From: Nitrosopumilus ureiphilus
GTDB taxonomy: Archaea > Thermoproteota > Nitrososphaeria > Nitrososphaerales > Nitrosopumilaceae
DNA length: 64,000 nucleotides
Assembly (NCBI RefSeq): GCF_013407185.1
Contig: NZ_CP026995.1
Coordinates: 2,107,419 to 2,171,418 of the forward strand
Direction of reading: 5' to 3'
Notes under the pieces: generated by a model
Seen by the model: only the letters and a program-made list of their open reading frames with translations
Told to the model about the DNA's origin: nothing
The model's database searches: none
In this document: piece by piece, positions 54,523 through 63,997 of the stretch
Position numbering within the stretch: the stretch's first letter is position 1
Layout: every line of letters starts with the position of its first letter
Translations under genes and position numbers: made by a program

Positions 54523-56235
54523 TTACATCATTCCGCCCATGTCAGGCATTCCACCCATTCCAGGTGGCATTCCACCCATTCCAGGTGGCATTCCACCCAT
54601 TCCAGGTGGCATTCCTCCTTCTCCACCAGGTGGACCTCCTGCAGATTTTTGAGTGGCAATTACATCATCAATTCTGAGAATCATGCATGCAGCTTCGGCA
54701 GCTGCTGAGACTATCTGAAGTTTTACTACAAGTGGTTCAATGATATCGCTTGATTTCATATTACCTACTTTTCCTTTCATTACATCAATTCCAGTCCATT
54801 TCTCACCTTTCTGTTGTTTTGAACGAAGAAGTGTAAGTGTGTCAATTGGATCCATTCCAGCATTTTCAGAAAGTGCTAATGGAATTGATTCTAAAGCATC
54901 AGCAAATTTTTCAGCAGCTAATTGTTCTCTTCCTTCTAGGGATTTTGCCCAACTTCTGAGTTTTGTTGCAGCAAATGTTTCAGGGGCACCACCACCTGCA
55001 ACAATTTCAGGTTTTAGAATTACATCTTTAACAACCATAAGGGCATCATGAACAGAACGTTCAACTTCATCTACTACTCTTTGTGAACCTCCACGCAGAA
55101 GTAATGTAACAGATTTTGGATGTTTACATCCTTCGATGAATACCCATTTATCTTCTTCAATTTTTCTTTCTTCAACAATTTCTGCACTTCCTAGATCTTT
55201 TTCGAAGAGATCATCAAGGTTTGTAACTATCCTTGCACCAGTTGCTTTTGCAAGTTTTGTAAGATCACTTTCTTTTATTCTTCTAACTGCAATAATTCCT
55301 GCTTTTGCAAAATAATGTTGAGCCATATCATCAAGTCCTTTTTGGCACAACACTACGTTTGCTCCAGAACCAATTACTTTGTCAACCATTGTTTTTAGCA
55401 TCCTGTTTTCTTCATCTAAAAATGATTTTAGTTGTTGAGGATTTGAAATATTGATTTTAGCATCAGTTTCAGTTTTACTAATCTCTAATGCAGTGTTGAT
55501 TAATGCAATTTTAGCATCAGTTATCTTTCTTGGCATGCCTCCATGAACTATTTCTTTGTCAAGTACAATGCCTTGGATGATCATCGAATCTTTTACAGAT
55601 CCACCCGCTTTCTTTTCTACTTTAATATCATCAATATCAACATCATAGTTTTCTCCATTCTTTTCTGCTACTGCAAGTACTGATTTTACAATAATATCTG
55701 CAAGTTGATCAGCATCTTTTCTAACGAGTTTAGTTTGCATTGATGTTTTTGCAATTTTAGTTAAAATGGTTTTGTCGTTTGCAGAAATTTTGTCTGCTAT
55801 ACTTTCAAGATATTCTTTTGCTTTCTTTGCTGCTTTTCTATAACCATCAACAATTATTGTTGGATGTACATCTTGATCTATTAGAGATTCTGCATGCTCT
55901 AGTAATGCACCTGCTAAGACAACAGCAGATGTTGTACCATCTCCAACCTCATTATCTGTGGTTTTGGAAATTTCAACAAGCATTTTTGCAGCTGGATGTT
56001 GAACATCAATTTCTTTAAGGATGGTTGCCCCATCATTTGTAATAGTAACATCACCTAGAGAATCAACTAACATTTTATCCATCCCTCTGGGACCTAAGCT
56101 GGTATGAACAATTTCGGCGATAATTTTAGATGCAGCAATGTTATTCTTTTGCGCTTCCCGGCCTTTGGTTTCTGAACCGCCTTCTTTTAACAATACTACC
56201 GGCATATTTCCCTTTGAAGTAGCTTGCATGCCCAT
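54523..56235 (-). CDS. Thermosome subunit (group II chaperonin)
   Basis: ATP-driven protein-folding chamber. [18 protein letters not shown] and [18 protein letters not shown] are the ATP site, and GGGAPE occurs near residue 400. The C-terminus is a GGMPPGM repeat. The open frame reaches 56346, but a TATAAAA box at 56260-56266 shows a leaderless start at the ATG 56235 (570 residues). The same gap holds the divergent glyA promoter. Confidence 0.94.
   Translation of the reverse strand: MGMQATSKGNMPVVLLKEGGSETKGREAQKNNIAASKIIAEIVHTSLGPRGMDKMLVDSLGDVTITNDGATILKEIDVQHPAAKMLVEISKTTDNEVGDGTTSAVVLAGALLEHAESLIDQDVHPTIIVDGYRKAAKKAKEYLESIADKISANDKTILTKIAKTSMQTKLVRKDADQLADIIVKSVLAVAEKNGENYDVDIDDIKVEKKAGGSVKDSMIIQGIVLDKEIVHGGMPRKITDAKIALINTALEISKTETDAKINISNPQQLKSFLDEENRMLKTMVDKVIGSGANVVLCQKGLDDMAQHYFAKAGIIAVRRIKESDLTKLAKATGARIVTNLDDLFEKDLGSAEIVEERKIEEDKWVFIEGCKHPKSVTLLLRGGSQRVVDEVERSVHDALMVVKDVILKPEIVAGGGAPETFAATKLRSWAKSLEGREQLAAEKFADALESIPLALSENAGMDPIDTLTLLRSKQQKGEKWTGIDVMKGKVGNMKSSDIIEPLVVKLQIVSAAAEAACMILRIDDVIATQKSAGGPPGGEGGMPPGMGGMPPGMGGMPPGMGGMPDMGGMM
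54541..54613. repeat. Tandem 21-bp repeat in thermosome tail
   Basis: Units of 21 bp (CCAGGTGGCATTCCACCCAT plus T) at 54560-54580 and 54581-54601 with partial copies on each side. They encode GMGGMPP heptads of the flexible C-terminal tail that projects into the chaperonin cavity. Confidence 0.9.
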
Positions 56236-56259
56236 AGATGCAAAAACTTCCGATTCCCC

Positions 56260-56266
56260 TTTTATA
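56260..56266 (-). promoter_or_regulatory. TATA box of thermosome gene
   Basis: TATAAAA, embedded in GGTATAAAAGGGG on the minus strand, lies 25-31 bp before ATG 56235. It decides the start of the thermosome gene. Confidence 0.6.
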
Positions 56267-56308
56267 CCTTCCAGATCAAGATGTAAAAAAAATTGATTGT
56301 TATCGGTG

Positions 56309-56317
56309 TTTTTAAAT
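56309..56317 (+). promoter_or_regulatory. TATA-like box for glyA
   Basis: TTTTTAAAT lies 23-31 bp before ATG 56340, fitting a leaderless message. It supports 56340 as the start over the in-frame TTG at 56331. Confidence 0.5.
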
Positions 56318-56339
56318 TGGGAAAATAAAGTTGCAAAAT

Positions 56340-57662
56340 ATGGCAAAATCTCAGAATAGACAATCTTATGATAAAATTTTTACAAAATTAAAGGAACATC
56401 ACAAGTGGTTTGAAAATTCAATTCCATTGATTGCAAGTGAAAATATTCCAAGCCCTGCTGTTCGTGAAGCAATAATTTCTGATTTTGGAAATAGGTATGC
56501 TGAAGGATGGCCTGGGGAGAGAGTCTATGCAGGTTGTGTGTACATTGATGATGTTGAGTTTGAATGTATGAAATTAGCTAAAAAATTATTTAAAGCAAAA
56601 TTTGCTGATGTAAGACCAATTTCAGGAGTTGTTGCAAATCTAGCAATTTATTCTGCTTTTACTAATCCTGGCGACATAATGTTGGCACCTTCTATTCCTG
56701 CTGGTGGACATATCTCCCATGGTAAAAAGGAGCATTCAGGAACTGCAGGTTTAGTCCATGGATTGGAAATCGAATTCTATCCATTTGATGCAGAAGAAAT
56801 GACAATTGATGTCGATAAGACTAAGCAAAAGGTAAAGGATTTACAAAAAGTTAATCGTCTTCCAAAAATGGCAATGTTTGGTGGTTCATTATTCTTGTTT
56901 CCTCATCCTGTCAAAGAATTATCGGATTTTCTAAAGAGTTACAATATTCATATTAATTATGATGCAGCACATGTTGCAGGATTAATTGCAGGGGGTAAAT
57001 TCCAAGATCCTTTGCGCGAAGGAGCAGATACTATGACTATGAGTACTCACAAGACATTGTTTGGACCCCAAGGAGGATTGGTTTTAGGTTCAGAGGAACA
57101 TGAAGAGGTAATTAAAAAAGCAACATTTCCTGGTCTTACAAGTAGTCATCACATTCATCATATGGCTGGAAAGGCAGTTGCTTTTGCAGAAGCTTTAGAG
57201 TTTGGAAAAGATTATGCTACCGAGGTAATTAAAAATGCAAAATTGTTAGCAGATGCTCTACATGCTATGGGATTCAAAGTCTTGGGAGAAAGTAAAGGAT
57301 TTACAAAATCTCATCAGATTGCCGTAAATGTTTTAGATTATTCTGATGGTGGTAAAGTAGAATCTGATTTAGAAAAAGCTAACATCATTGTAAACAGACA
57401 ACTAATTCCAGGTGATATCAAGGCAGGAAGAAATTATTTCCATCCAAGTGGAATTAGACTAGGAGTTTCTGAAATCACCAGACTTGGAATGAAGAAGAAT
57501 GAAATGGAAGAGATTGCATCTTTAATCAAAAATATTGTCATTGAGAAAAAGGATCCAAAGAAAATACTTTTAAAAGTTAAATCTTTTAGAAAGAATTTTC
57601 AAAAAGTTAAATTTTGTTTTGACAATAAATTAGGTGCTTACGAATACGTTAAACTCAGATAA
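56340..57662 (+). CDS. glyA: Serine hydroxymethyltransferase
   Basis: PLP enzyme that swaps serine and glycine with a one-carbon pterin. ENIPSPAVREA, RYAEGWPGERVYAG, HVAGLIAGG, and the PLP lysine in TMSTHKTLFGPQGGL are present. About 440 residues from ATG 56340 (9 bp inside a longer frame). It may serve the aminotransferase at 3701-4846 in glycine/serine metabolism. The cofactor in archaea is often a tetrahydromethanopterin-like pterin. Confidence 0.95.
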   Translation: MAKSQNRQSYDKIFTKLKEHHKWFENSIPLIASENIPSPAVREAIISDFGNRYAEGWPGERVYAGCVYIDDVEFECMKLAKKLFKAKFADVRPISGVVANLAIYSAFTNPGDIMLAPSIPAGGHISHGKKEHSGTAGLVHGLEIEFYPFDAEEMTIDVDKTKQKVKDLQKVNRLPKMAMFGGSLFLFPHPVKELSDFLKSYNIHINYDAAHVAGLIAGGKFQDPLREGADTMTMSTHKTLFGPQGGLVLGSEEHEEVIKKATFPGLTSSHHIHHMAGKAVAFAEALEFGKDYATEVIKNAKLLADALHAMGFKVLGESKGFTKSHQIAVNVLDYSDGGKVESDLEKANIIVNRQLIPGDIKAGRNYFHPSGIRLGVSEITRLGMKKNEMEEIASLIKNIVIEKKDPKKILLKVKSFRKNFQKVKFCFDNKLGAYEYVKLR

Positions 57663-57665
57663 TCT

Positions 57666-60600
57666 TTAGGCATAATCAGTAAGCAGAGATTGATCTCCTT
57701 TGTTTTTACCAAATACTAATTCAATTTCATCTGATAGTGCATGTATTCTTCCTCGTTGATATTCACTTACATCGTATTTTTCAACTAATCTTTTTGCAAG
57801 TTTTAGATATTTTTCTACAGATCCTCTAGTAATTGTAGCAATCAGTTTATGACCACAAACACATGTCTGAATAAGCGGCATTCTACGATATGATTTACCA
57901 CATCCAGTACACCTAAAGTTTTGTCTAGCATATGCTCTAAGATTTCCCATAATATCTGGAACTAGATGTGTCGAAATTACATTTGAAACAATTTCGGAAG
58001 TATTTACAGCATCAATTAAATCGGCATTTTTAACTTGCATATCAAACTTGTCAAGCATAGAACCAAGTGTAGAATATGCACTACGAGATTTTGATGTAGT
58101 TAGTGATGAAGTTGAATGTGTAAAGAAATAATCATAAAATTGCCTTTCAGTTTCAAGTCGTGATTTGATAATATCTACAGATGTAATGTCTGATGCTTTA
58201 ATTTGATGAAAAGTTGATTCAAAGAATTCTAAAGGAAATAATTTTGTAACTTCAAGATTGTGTGCCTGTGGCTGAGACTCATGTGGTAAAACTAGAGGCT
58301 GAACAAGTAATGGCGCATCCATTAATCCTCCTATTCTATCAGAAAGAAATTGCCTTGAAAAATTAAGTAAACTGTCCATTAGAAGCATTATAGAATCGGC
58401 ATCACCATCAGCATCTCTTCTTTTTGCTGAATGCCAATTTGGAGTTGCAAAACAAACATGGGTTTCAGTATATCCAATTATTCGTCCTACAATTCCAACA
58501 GAAGTGTGGGGTGCTAAACCAATAATTAGATGACCAATCAATTCTTTGAAATTATTTACATTATAAAATGCAGATGTGCCATAAAATTTCTCTAAAAGCA
58601 CATCAATGTATTTACAAGTTGCAATAAGATATTTTCCACTTTCATAAGGAATTATCACATCTTGCATACGAAGTTCAATGATTTGATCCGAGTTTTCAAG
58701 AGGGTTACCGTCAATATCATGATAATAACCAAGTTGTTTTAGTTCCTCAATTGAAGTTCCAATCCAAGATGGTTTGAATTGAGTTAGAGGAGAATTTGTT
58801 GCGTCAAATCTAACAGTTCCATCTTTGAAAGTTGTTAATCCAAAGTTTTGTCGTGTTAGTCCTTTTTCTAGAGGTTCAGCAATTTTATCTTGATTAATTA
58901 GTTCTTTTACGCCTTTGAATGGCTCTTTTGCACGAAGACCCATTTTTTCTTGAGCTAAAAGCAATCTTGTTTTTAGTGGAAATTCTTTGTGAGAATGTGC
59001 AAGAGCTTTACGCTTACATTTTTCACAAAATGGTTCATTGAGAATGTCCCTGCAATTGGTGCATCTATAGGTAATTGTTGTTTTTATACCACAGTTAGAA
59101 CATTTTATTCCAATTGAAGGCTCATTGCATTTGTTGCAAATTCTGTTAAAGATATTTGCAAAAAAGTGTTCATTTCTAGATGCCTTTAGAAGATCTCTGG
59201 TAGGTCCTCCTTTATCACTAACTGGAAATAAAACATGTGTTGGAGGTTTCATTTGTCTTGCAGCTGCTTTTTCAGGTCTTCCTATTCTAACACCAACTGA
59301 AGTTGAAAATTTATTTTTGATTTGAATGCCTGAAGACTTTGATATTATTATAGGAACTGAAAAATCATTAATTGTTGGTTTTTTTCCAAATAATAAATTA
59401 AAGAATATTTTTGCTTCTTGACTTTCTAAAATTATTTTTTGATTATCAATTTTATGAGGAGTACCAAGATTTTCAAGAATTTTTTTAATTTTAATTGGGT
59501 ATTCGATTAATGTATCATTAACTTTTATTGGCTCTAAGAGCATAGCTAGATCTTCGGATGAAATTTTATCCCAAAAGTATAGATAATGAGGATGAAGTGG
59601 AATTTTAAAATCAAGTGAAATTTTTATTGCTTCATCAACTGAAGGAGTTTTACTTAAGAACTGTTCTAGATAGTAAGTTTTAGATTCAGTATTTTGGATT
59701 TTTTGTTTTAGTTCCTCAATCCAGAATTCCTCAACATATGCAGATGGAATTAGTTGGGCATTGTTTTCAAGAAAATCTCCAAATGAAATTAGAATATCTC
59801 CTAGATGTAGTATTTTTTCGATTTCATTTTTTATTTCTAATGCATGTTTTACATCTCTAATTCTTACAACATTTCCATTGTTCAGACGAACAGTTGGTGT
59901 ATCAATAGAATCAACAAAAGCAACTGTGGCTCCTTTTCCAGGAATGTCAATTTTGATTTGTGTTCCCACAACTACTGTATGATCAAGAATTTCAGCAATT
60001 ACAGGATGAATTCCAACTGCTGCAAATCCGGTATTGCATGCTCTGCCATATCTTAATCGAAATCCACCTAGTTTGTTAGGCATTGATAATACTGATCTGC
60101 CTGTAATTACCTCACGCATTCTCTTAGCAGCTGCATCTTCTTGATTATCACCAGTTTGGACTGCTCCTTTGAGATCATTGAGCCATTCCCAACCATCTAA
60201 ATTATATAATTCAATTCTTTTGAGAAGTTTTTTCGATCTTCCAATTAATCCATCATTTAAAACTCGTAGTGCTCCACCTCTAACTCTGTCAGTTTTGATT
60301 CGAGTCATAGATTTGTGATTTACAACCTCATAGGGATCTGTATCCACACCATCTAATTCTACGGGAAGATTTGAAATTACATGTTCAATATCTTCATCTA
60401 ATATATGGAATTGGAAACTGCTAGCTTCTCTTTCATAGATTCGTAGTTCTTCAACAAATCTACCTGTTTCATCATCAAATGAATTAGCCTGATATTTGGA
60501 TAGCCCAGCCGCTTTTCTAACATGATCTGCAATCAATATTGTTACAGCAGATTCTGTTCCTCCTGCTGAACGCATTGGTCCTGCAATTGAAACTGAAAGA

Positions 60601-61043
60601 TATTCTGTGCCATCTTTGTTTTTCTTGATTTTTACTTCGCTAATTCCTTGTAATGGTGCAATAGTAACTCCTTCAGTTACTATTGCAAGACCTACACGAA
60701 CCGCCAGATCAAGTTTTTCTTCTAAGGATGCATCTGGAAGAGAATATTTTCCTAAAGCAATTTCTTTTGAAAGGATTAGTGCAGATAGTTCTTTTCCATT
60801 AATTTTTAAAAGTTCTCTTAAAGGATCTGCAATATCTATTTCGTGCATCTTTGCAACTCGATCAGCCAGATCAAATGCAATTTTCGGCTCTATAATGCCT
60901 GAAGAATCCACCAAGCTTGATTTTGCCTTTGCAGCATGCTCAAAAATTGAATATGTATCAGTTGAAAGATTTGTGTAGTAGTCAAGATAATAGCTTGGCA
61001 TTTTAATTCCGCTAATACGAGAAATTGCGTCGTTTTCAGACAT
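57666..61043 (-). CDS. polC: DNA polymerase D large subunit (DP2)
   Basis: Catalytic subunit of the archaeal replicative family D polymerase, 1125 residues. The catalytic acidic cluster DADGDAD is at residues 877-883 after SAKRR. Zinc sites are visible at CNKCNEPSIGIKCSNC, CTNC/CEKC and the late CTGCGKSYRRMPLIQTCVC near the C-terminus. There is no intein. The small subunit DP1 is not in this window. GGGP synthase lies 13 bp upstream on the same strand. Confidence 0.96.
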   Translation of the reverse strand: MSENDAISRISGIKMPSYYLDYYTNLSTDTYSIFEHAAKAKSSLVDSSGIIEPKIAFDLADRVAKMHEIDIADPLRELLKINGKELSALILSKEIALGKYSLPDASLEEKLDLAVRVGLAIVTEGVTIAPLQGISEVKIKKNKDGTEYLSVSIAGPMRSAGGTESAVTILIADHVRKAAGLSKYQANSFDDETGRFVEELRIYEREASSFQFHILDEDIEHVISNLPVELDGVDTDPYEVVNHKSMTRIKTDRVRGGALRVLNDGLIGRSKKLLKRIELYNLDGWEWLNDLKGAVQTGDNQEDAAAKRMREVITGRSVLSMPNKLGGFRLRYGRACNTGFAAVGIHPVIAEILDHTVVVGTQIKIDIPGKGATVAFVDSIDTPTVRLNNGNVVRIRDVKHALEIKNEIEKILHLGDILISFGDFLENNAQLIPSAYVEEFWIEELKQKIQNTESKTYYLEQFLSKTPSVDEAIKISLDFKIPLHPHYLYFWDKISSEDLAMLLEPIKVNDTLIEYPIKIKKILENLGTPHKIDNQKIILESQEAKIFFNLLFGKKPTINDFSVPIIISKSSGIQIKNKFSTSVGVRIGRPEKAAARQMKPPTHVLFPVSDKGGPTRDLLKASRNEHFFANIFNRICNKCNEPSIGIKCSNCGIKTTITYRCTNCRDILNEPFCEKCKRKALAHSHKEFPLKTRLLLAQEKMGLRAKEPFKGVKELINQDKIAEPLEKGLTRQNFGLTTFKDGTVRFDATNSPLTQFKPSWIGTSIEELKQLGYYHDIDGNPLENSDQIIELRMQDVIIPYESGKYLIATCKYIDVLLEKFYGTSAFYNVNNFKELIGHLIIGLAPHTSVGIVGRIIGYTETHVCFATPNWHSAKRRDADGDADSIMLLMDSLLNFSRQFLSDRIGGLMDAPLLVQPLVLPHESQPQAHNLEVTKLFPLEFFESTFHQIKASDITSVDIIKSRLETERQFYDYFFTHSTSSLTTSKSRSAYSTLGSMLDKFDMQVKNADLIDAVNTSEIVSNVISTHLVPDIMGNLRAYARQNFRCTGCGKSYRRMPLIQTCVCGHKLIATITRGSVEKYLKLAKRLVEKYDVSEYQRGRIHALSDEIELVFGKNKGDQSLLTDYA

Positions 61044-61056
61044 AATATGTACTCTA

Positions 61057-61809
61057 TTACTTGCTTCTTTGAATTGCTTTTGCTATTTCTTGGAGTTTTT
61101 TGATACTTCCTCCTTTTTCAAGGAATGTTCCAATCACTAAAGCATCAGCTCCTGCTTTAACCAAACTTTCTGCAGTTTTAACATCTTTAATGCCTCCTCC
61201 TACAATTAAAAATCCATTAAATGCATGTCTAACAGTTTGAATCATTTCAGGAGTTACGTTGGATTTTGCTCCAGAACCAGCTTCCAAGTATACAAATCTC
61301 ATACCAAGAAATTGCGCAGCTAATGCATACGCAGCTGCAATCTTTGGTTTTTCAAATGGAATTCCTCTAGCTGCACCTACAAACCAGGCAGATGTTCCTT
61401 CTCCTATTACTAAATAAGCAGTTGGGAGAGGTTCTAAACCAAATTTAAGAACACTTGGAGCACCTAAAGCTTGTGCTTGTGTGATAAAGTAAGGATTTTC
61501 TGAGTTCATTAAAGAGCTAAATAGAATTGCATCAGCATCAGGTACAACACCTGTGACATTACCTGGAAATAAGATAATTGGAATCTTAATTCCTTGTTTT
61601 ATTCCTTTAACTACTTGAGCCATCTCAATTTGATCAGTAGCTGAGGAACCACCAACTAGGATTGCTGATGCACCCATCTTTTCAACATCTTTTGCAAGTT
61701 TGGATGATGCTTCTAAATTTGATACTTCTGAATCAATTAATACGAACAGCAATGCGTTTTTCTTTTTTAATTCTGATTTTAGGAATTCTTCAACTTTATT
61801 TTCAGTCAT
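61057..61809 (-). CDS. Geranylgeranylglyceryl phosphate synthase
   Basis: Forms the first ether bond of archaeal lipids from G1P and GGPP. A TIM-barrel prenyltransferase of 250 residues; FVLIDSE, AILVGGSSATDQIEM, FPGNVTGVVPDADAILFSSL, YLEAGSGA and VGGGIKDVKTAESLV are family marks (group II). Product of egsA (1852-2916) is its substrate. It is probably co-transcribed with polC. Confidence 0.95.
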   Translation of the reverse strand: MTENKVEEFLKSELKKKNALLFVLIDSEVSNLEASSKLAKDVEKMGASAILVGGSSATDQIEMAQVVKGIKQGIKIPIILFPGNVTGVVPDADAILFSSLMNSENPYFITQAQALGAPSVLKFGLEPLPTAYLVIGEGTSAWFVGAARGIPFEKPKIAAAYALAAQFLGMRFVYLEAGSGAKSNVTPEMIQTVRHAFNGFLIVGGGIKDVKTAESLVKAGADALVIGTFLEKGGSIKKLQEIAKAIQRSK

Positions 61810-61873
61810 AAAATGGATTTGTAGATGACTCTTTAAAGTTTAATTGGAATGTGATATACAGATTTGTATAGCT

Positions 61874-62236
61874 ATGACGGAGTTGGAAGGATCTAATTTT
61901 AACAATATTATACGTAAAATTATCAAAAAATCACTGTTTACAGAGAGACAAATTGAAATTATTTTAAATCAAAAGGATCTTCTTGAATCCAATTTTTCTA
62001 TAAGTAAAGGTGCGTATTACAGGCAAGTTGGTCAATCTAGAGACAAATTGATTGGGTTATTCTATTCAATCATACTTTTACGAGGTTTAGGCATACTTTT
62101 GCCTGATGATATTGACGTGATATCTAAACTCTCAGAGCAGATTAGTGTGATAAATGAGAGTGATATATTTCCAGAAAGAGAAGATGAAGTGATTAATGTG
62201 ATAGATAGGGTCATTCGACAGGCATGTAATATGTGA
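61874..62236 (+). CDS. Small helical protein, putative DNA-binding regulator
   Basis: About 120 residues from ATG 61874 (MTELEGSNF); a longer frame begins at 61844. SLFTERQIEIILNQKDLLES then SISKGAYYRQVGQSRDKLIG looks like a helix-turn-helix region, followed by a hydrophobic helix pair and an acidic tail. I do not recognise a named family. It heads a row of three same-strand genes before the presumed origin. Confidence 0.55.
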   Translation: MTELEGSNFNNIIRKIIKKSLFTERQIEIILNQKDLLESNFSISKGAYYRQVGQSRDKLIGLFYSIILLRGLGILLPDDIDVISKLSEQISVINESDIFPEREDEVINVIDRVIRQACNM

Positions 62237-62326
62237 TATGTGTGATTATAACCGTTTATGTTCGTTTGAGTTCTTTGTGATAAAGTGTGTGAGATAGTTA
62301 ATCTAAAGTGTGAAATAATATTGTTC

Positions 62327-62346
62327 AATCACGATAAATCACGATA
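62327..62346 (+). repeat. Tandem 10-bp operator-like repeat
   Basis: AATCACGATA occurs twice end to end (62327-62336, 62337-62346), one helical turn apart and about 18 bp before the ATG of the membrane-anchored winged-helix gene. Several TGTGA words (reverse TCACA) lie in the same 120-bp gap. Confidence 0.7.
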
Positions 62347-62363
62347 CAGGCGTTAAAGTTGTG

Positions 62364-62966
62364 ATGTTAGTAGAGATTCCTGAACCTGAAGTGGTTTTAG
62401 GTGTGATTTTAGCATTTGTTGTTGGTTTAGGGGGATTGTATCTATACTACAAAATTCGTCCTTTTGTTAAAACTAAAAATGAAATGTTTGATGCGTCACA
62501 ATCAGAGCGCTTAGAGTATTATGAAAGACAATTAATTGATATGAAAATACGCCTAGATGCATTAGAAATACAGGGAATTGAACAAAAATCAGAAGATCCA
62601 AACTTGGAATTAAAACAATTCTTAGAGAAATTAACCAAGAATGAAGTTGAAGAGAAACCAACTGAGCAGGTAATTACTCCAGAAATAAAACAAGAGAAAC
62701 CTATTTCCGTGCCTAATATTCTAAATATTGAGCATGTTAATCCAACTAATTATGTGTTGCAACTAATCACAAACAAAGCTATGACATCACGTGATATTCA
62801 AATCACATTAAAGAGAAGTAGAGAGCATACTTCAAGATTAATGAAGAAATTATTTGAGGGTGGTTATGTTGAAAGAAATACTGAATCAAAACCATACACT
62901 TATTCAATTACTGAAAAAGGATTAGCAAAGGTTGAAGAAGTTCAAACAAGTCCTTCTATTGCATAA
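62364..62966 (+). CDS. Membrane-anchored winged-helix regulator
   Basis: About 200 residues. A membrane helix at residues 9-30, a coiled coil at about 40-105 (YYERQLIDMKIRLDALEIQG), a linker with Pro/Glu, and a MarR-like winged helix at 125-192 (LITNKAMTSRDIQITLKRSR then GYVERNTESKPYTYSITEKG). A transcription factor tied to the membrane is unusual; it could sense an outside or membrane signal. GTG 62361 precedes ATG 62364. Confidence 0.72.
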   Translation: MLVEIPEPEVVLGVILAFVVGLGGLYLYYKIRPFVKTKNEMFDASQSERLEYYERQLIDMKIRLDALEIQGIEQKSEDPNLELKQFLEKLTKNEVEEKPTEQVITPEIKQEKPISVPNILNIEHVNPTNYVLQLITNKAMTSRDIQITLKRSREHTSRLMKKLFEGGYVERNTESKPYTYSITEKGLAKVEEVQTSPSIA

Positions 62967-63071
62967 AATAACTTAAAAAGATTTTTGTTTTTTGTTTTGT
63001 AATAATTCAGAACAAAATACACCAAATTAGGCCTATTTTATGATAATTTATTAATTATAGATTTTAATAAA

Positions 63072-63080
63072 TTATATATA
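63072..63080 (+). promoter_or_regulatory. TATA box of AbrB-like gene
   Basis: TTATATATA ends 22 bp before ATG 63102, in an A/T-only stretch. Confidence 0.5.
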
Positions 63081-63101
63081 TTATTAAATTATAATCAAAT
63101 T

Positions 63102-63263
63102 ATGTCAGTCCAAGAAAATGAAGTTTTAGTAAAAATTACTTCTGCAGGAACAATTTCCATTCCTAAACAATTTAGAAAGTATATGGATATCCAAAAAGGA
63201 GAATATGTTAAAGTAATTCTTGGGAAAGATAGGTTATTGGTAAGAAAAGTCACTATTTCTTAG
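63102..63263 (+). CDS. AbrB/SpoVT-type swapped-hairpin DNA-binding protein
   Basis: A 53-residue product, found by hand. VLVKITSAGTISIPKQFRKY and MDIQKGEYVKVILGKDRLLV are the AbrB-type fold (compare antitoxin or transition-state regulators). No toxin gene is next to it. The end overlaps the convergent hypothetical gene by 11 bp. Confidence 0.78.
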   Translation: MSVQENEVLVKITSAGTISIPKQFRKYMDIQKGEYVKVILGKDRLLVRKVTIS

Positions 63264-63657
63264 ATGATAATTCTTGTTTTTGTCCAATCTTAATTGTTTG
63301 ATATGTCCATTCTCGACCTGTTCTTAACCTATTCACCCTACCTTTTGAAGAGAATCTAGACAAATAAGTGGAAATAATACTAAGTTTAATTGGCTCGTTA
63401 AATTCATCTTCATATTTTTCAAGAATGTTTGTAGAGGTAAATTTGCCCATTGGGAAGAATTTATCTACAATAAACCAGATTTTTGAGCCTACTGAATCCA
63501 TATTTGTGGTTTCGGTTTGCTCTTCTTCAATATTCATTAAATCCATCATTTCAAATATTTTGAGGATCTTTTCTCTAGTTACATTTCCTTCTAATTTAAT
63601 ATCATATTTGGCTCCATCTGCATCTTCCATACCTATACGAATACGTTTGTTTGTCAT
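63253..63657 (-). CDS. Small two-part protein, putative winged helix
   Basis: A 134-residue product. The first 30 residues form a beta pair (KRIRIGMEDADGAKYDIKLE). A linker rich in Glu/Thr leads to residues 55-125 (SKIWFIVDKFFPMGKFTSTN, LSIISTYLSRFSSKGRVNRL, and REWTYQTIKI), which look like a winged helix. It resembles in plan the protein at 12467-12955. It is read away from the presumed origin to its right. Confidence 0.6.
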   Translation of the reverse strand: MTNKRIRIGMEDADGAKYDIKLEGNVTREKILKIFEMMDLMNIEEEQTETTNMDSVGSKIWFIVDKFFPMGKFTSTNILEKYEDEFNEPIKLSIISTYLSRFSSKGRVNRLRTGREWTYQTIKIGQKQELSSKK

Positions 63658-63816
63658 CTTAGAGATCTAATGGATCAGTAGTTAACAGTTCAATGGATCC
63701 CAGAATCTTTGTTAACTAATTAGTTTGTTAACGTTGACTGCCTAGGTCACGCCTAGCCCAGATTTTGTTATTAACATTGATTCTATTAAAACAACCAATT
63801 TTTAGACCATTTTCAT

Positions 63817-63838
63817 GCCTGGAGTGGAAATAAAGGGG
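63817..63838 (+). repeat. ORB-like element 1
   Basis: Contains CTGGAGTGGAAATAAAGGGG, preceded by GC. It resembles the archaeal ORB/mini-ORB core in its TGGAAA and G-run, with AAA before the G-run. It is identical over 22 bp to element 2. Confidence 0.75.
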
Positions 63839-63878
63839 TGTTTTGATGATATTCACAGTGTTAACATCCATCTTTAAC

Positions 63879-63900
63879 GCCTGGAGTGGAAATAAAGGGG
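63879..63900 (+). repeat. ORB-like element 2
   Basis: Exact 22-bp copy of element 1 in the same orientation, 62 bp further on. One more G follows, giving a five-G run. Confidence 0.75.
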
Positions 63901-63978
63901 GTAAAATGGGGATTTTAGGGATTTTCTTAACATCTCAATAACAAAAATGTTAATTTTATTTTATTTAGGATTAACCCA

Positions 63979-63997
63979 CACACCAATATTTCCACTC
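63979..63997 (-). repeat. Degenerate inverted ORB-like element
   Basis: The minus strand reads GAGTGGAAATATTGGTGTG, which agrees with 16 of 19 bases of element 1. Inverted boxes flanking an A/T-rich core are usual in archaeal origins. Confidence 0.5.

Noticed and set aside
54541..54613. Regular tandem repeat that could look like a CRISPR or satellite
   Set aside because: It is in frame, has no spacers and encodes the GGMPP tail of the thermosome.
60607..60978. 123-residue open frame on the plus strand
   Set aside because: It lies inside polC and has no independent motif; a shadow frame.
57666..61043. Intein in polymerase D large subunit
   Set aside because: The length and order of motifs are normal and I see no splice-junction Cys/His-Asn pattern.
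61057..61809. Alternative call of TIM-barrel HisA/TrpC-like enzyme
   Set aside because: GGSSATDQIEM, FPGNVTGV and YLEAGSGA are specific to GGGP synthase.
63102..63657. Toxin-antitoxin pair made of the AbrB-like protein and its neighbour
   Set aside because: The neighbour is convergent, winged-helix-like and not a toxin type; no PIN, MazF or RelE motif is present.
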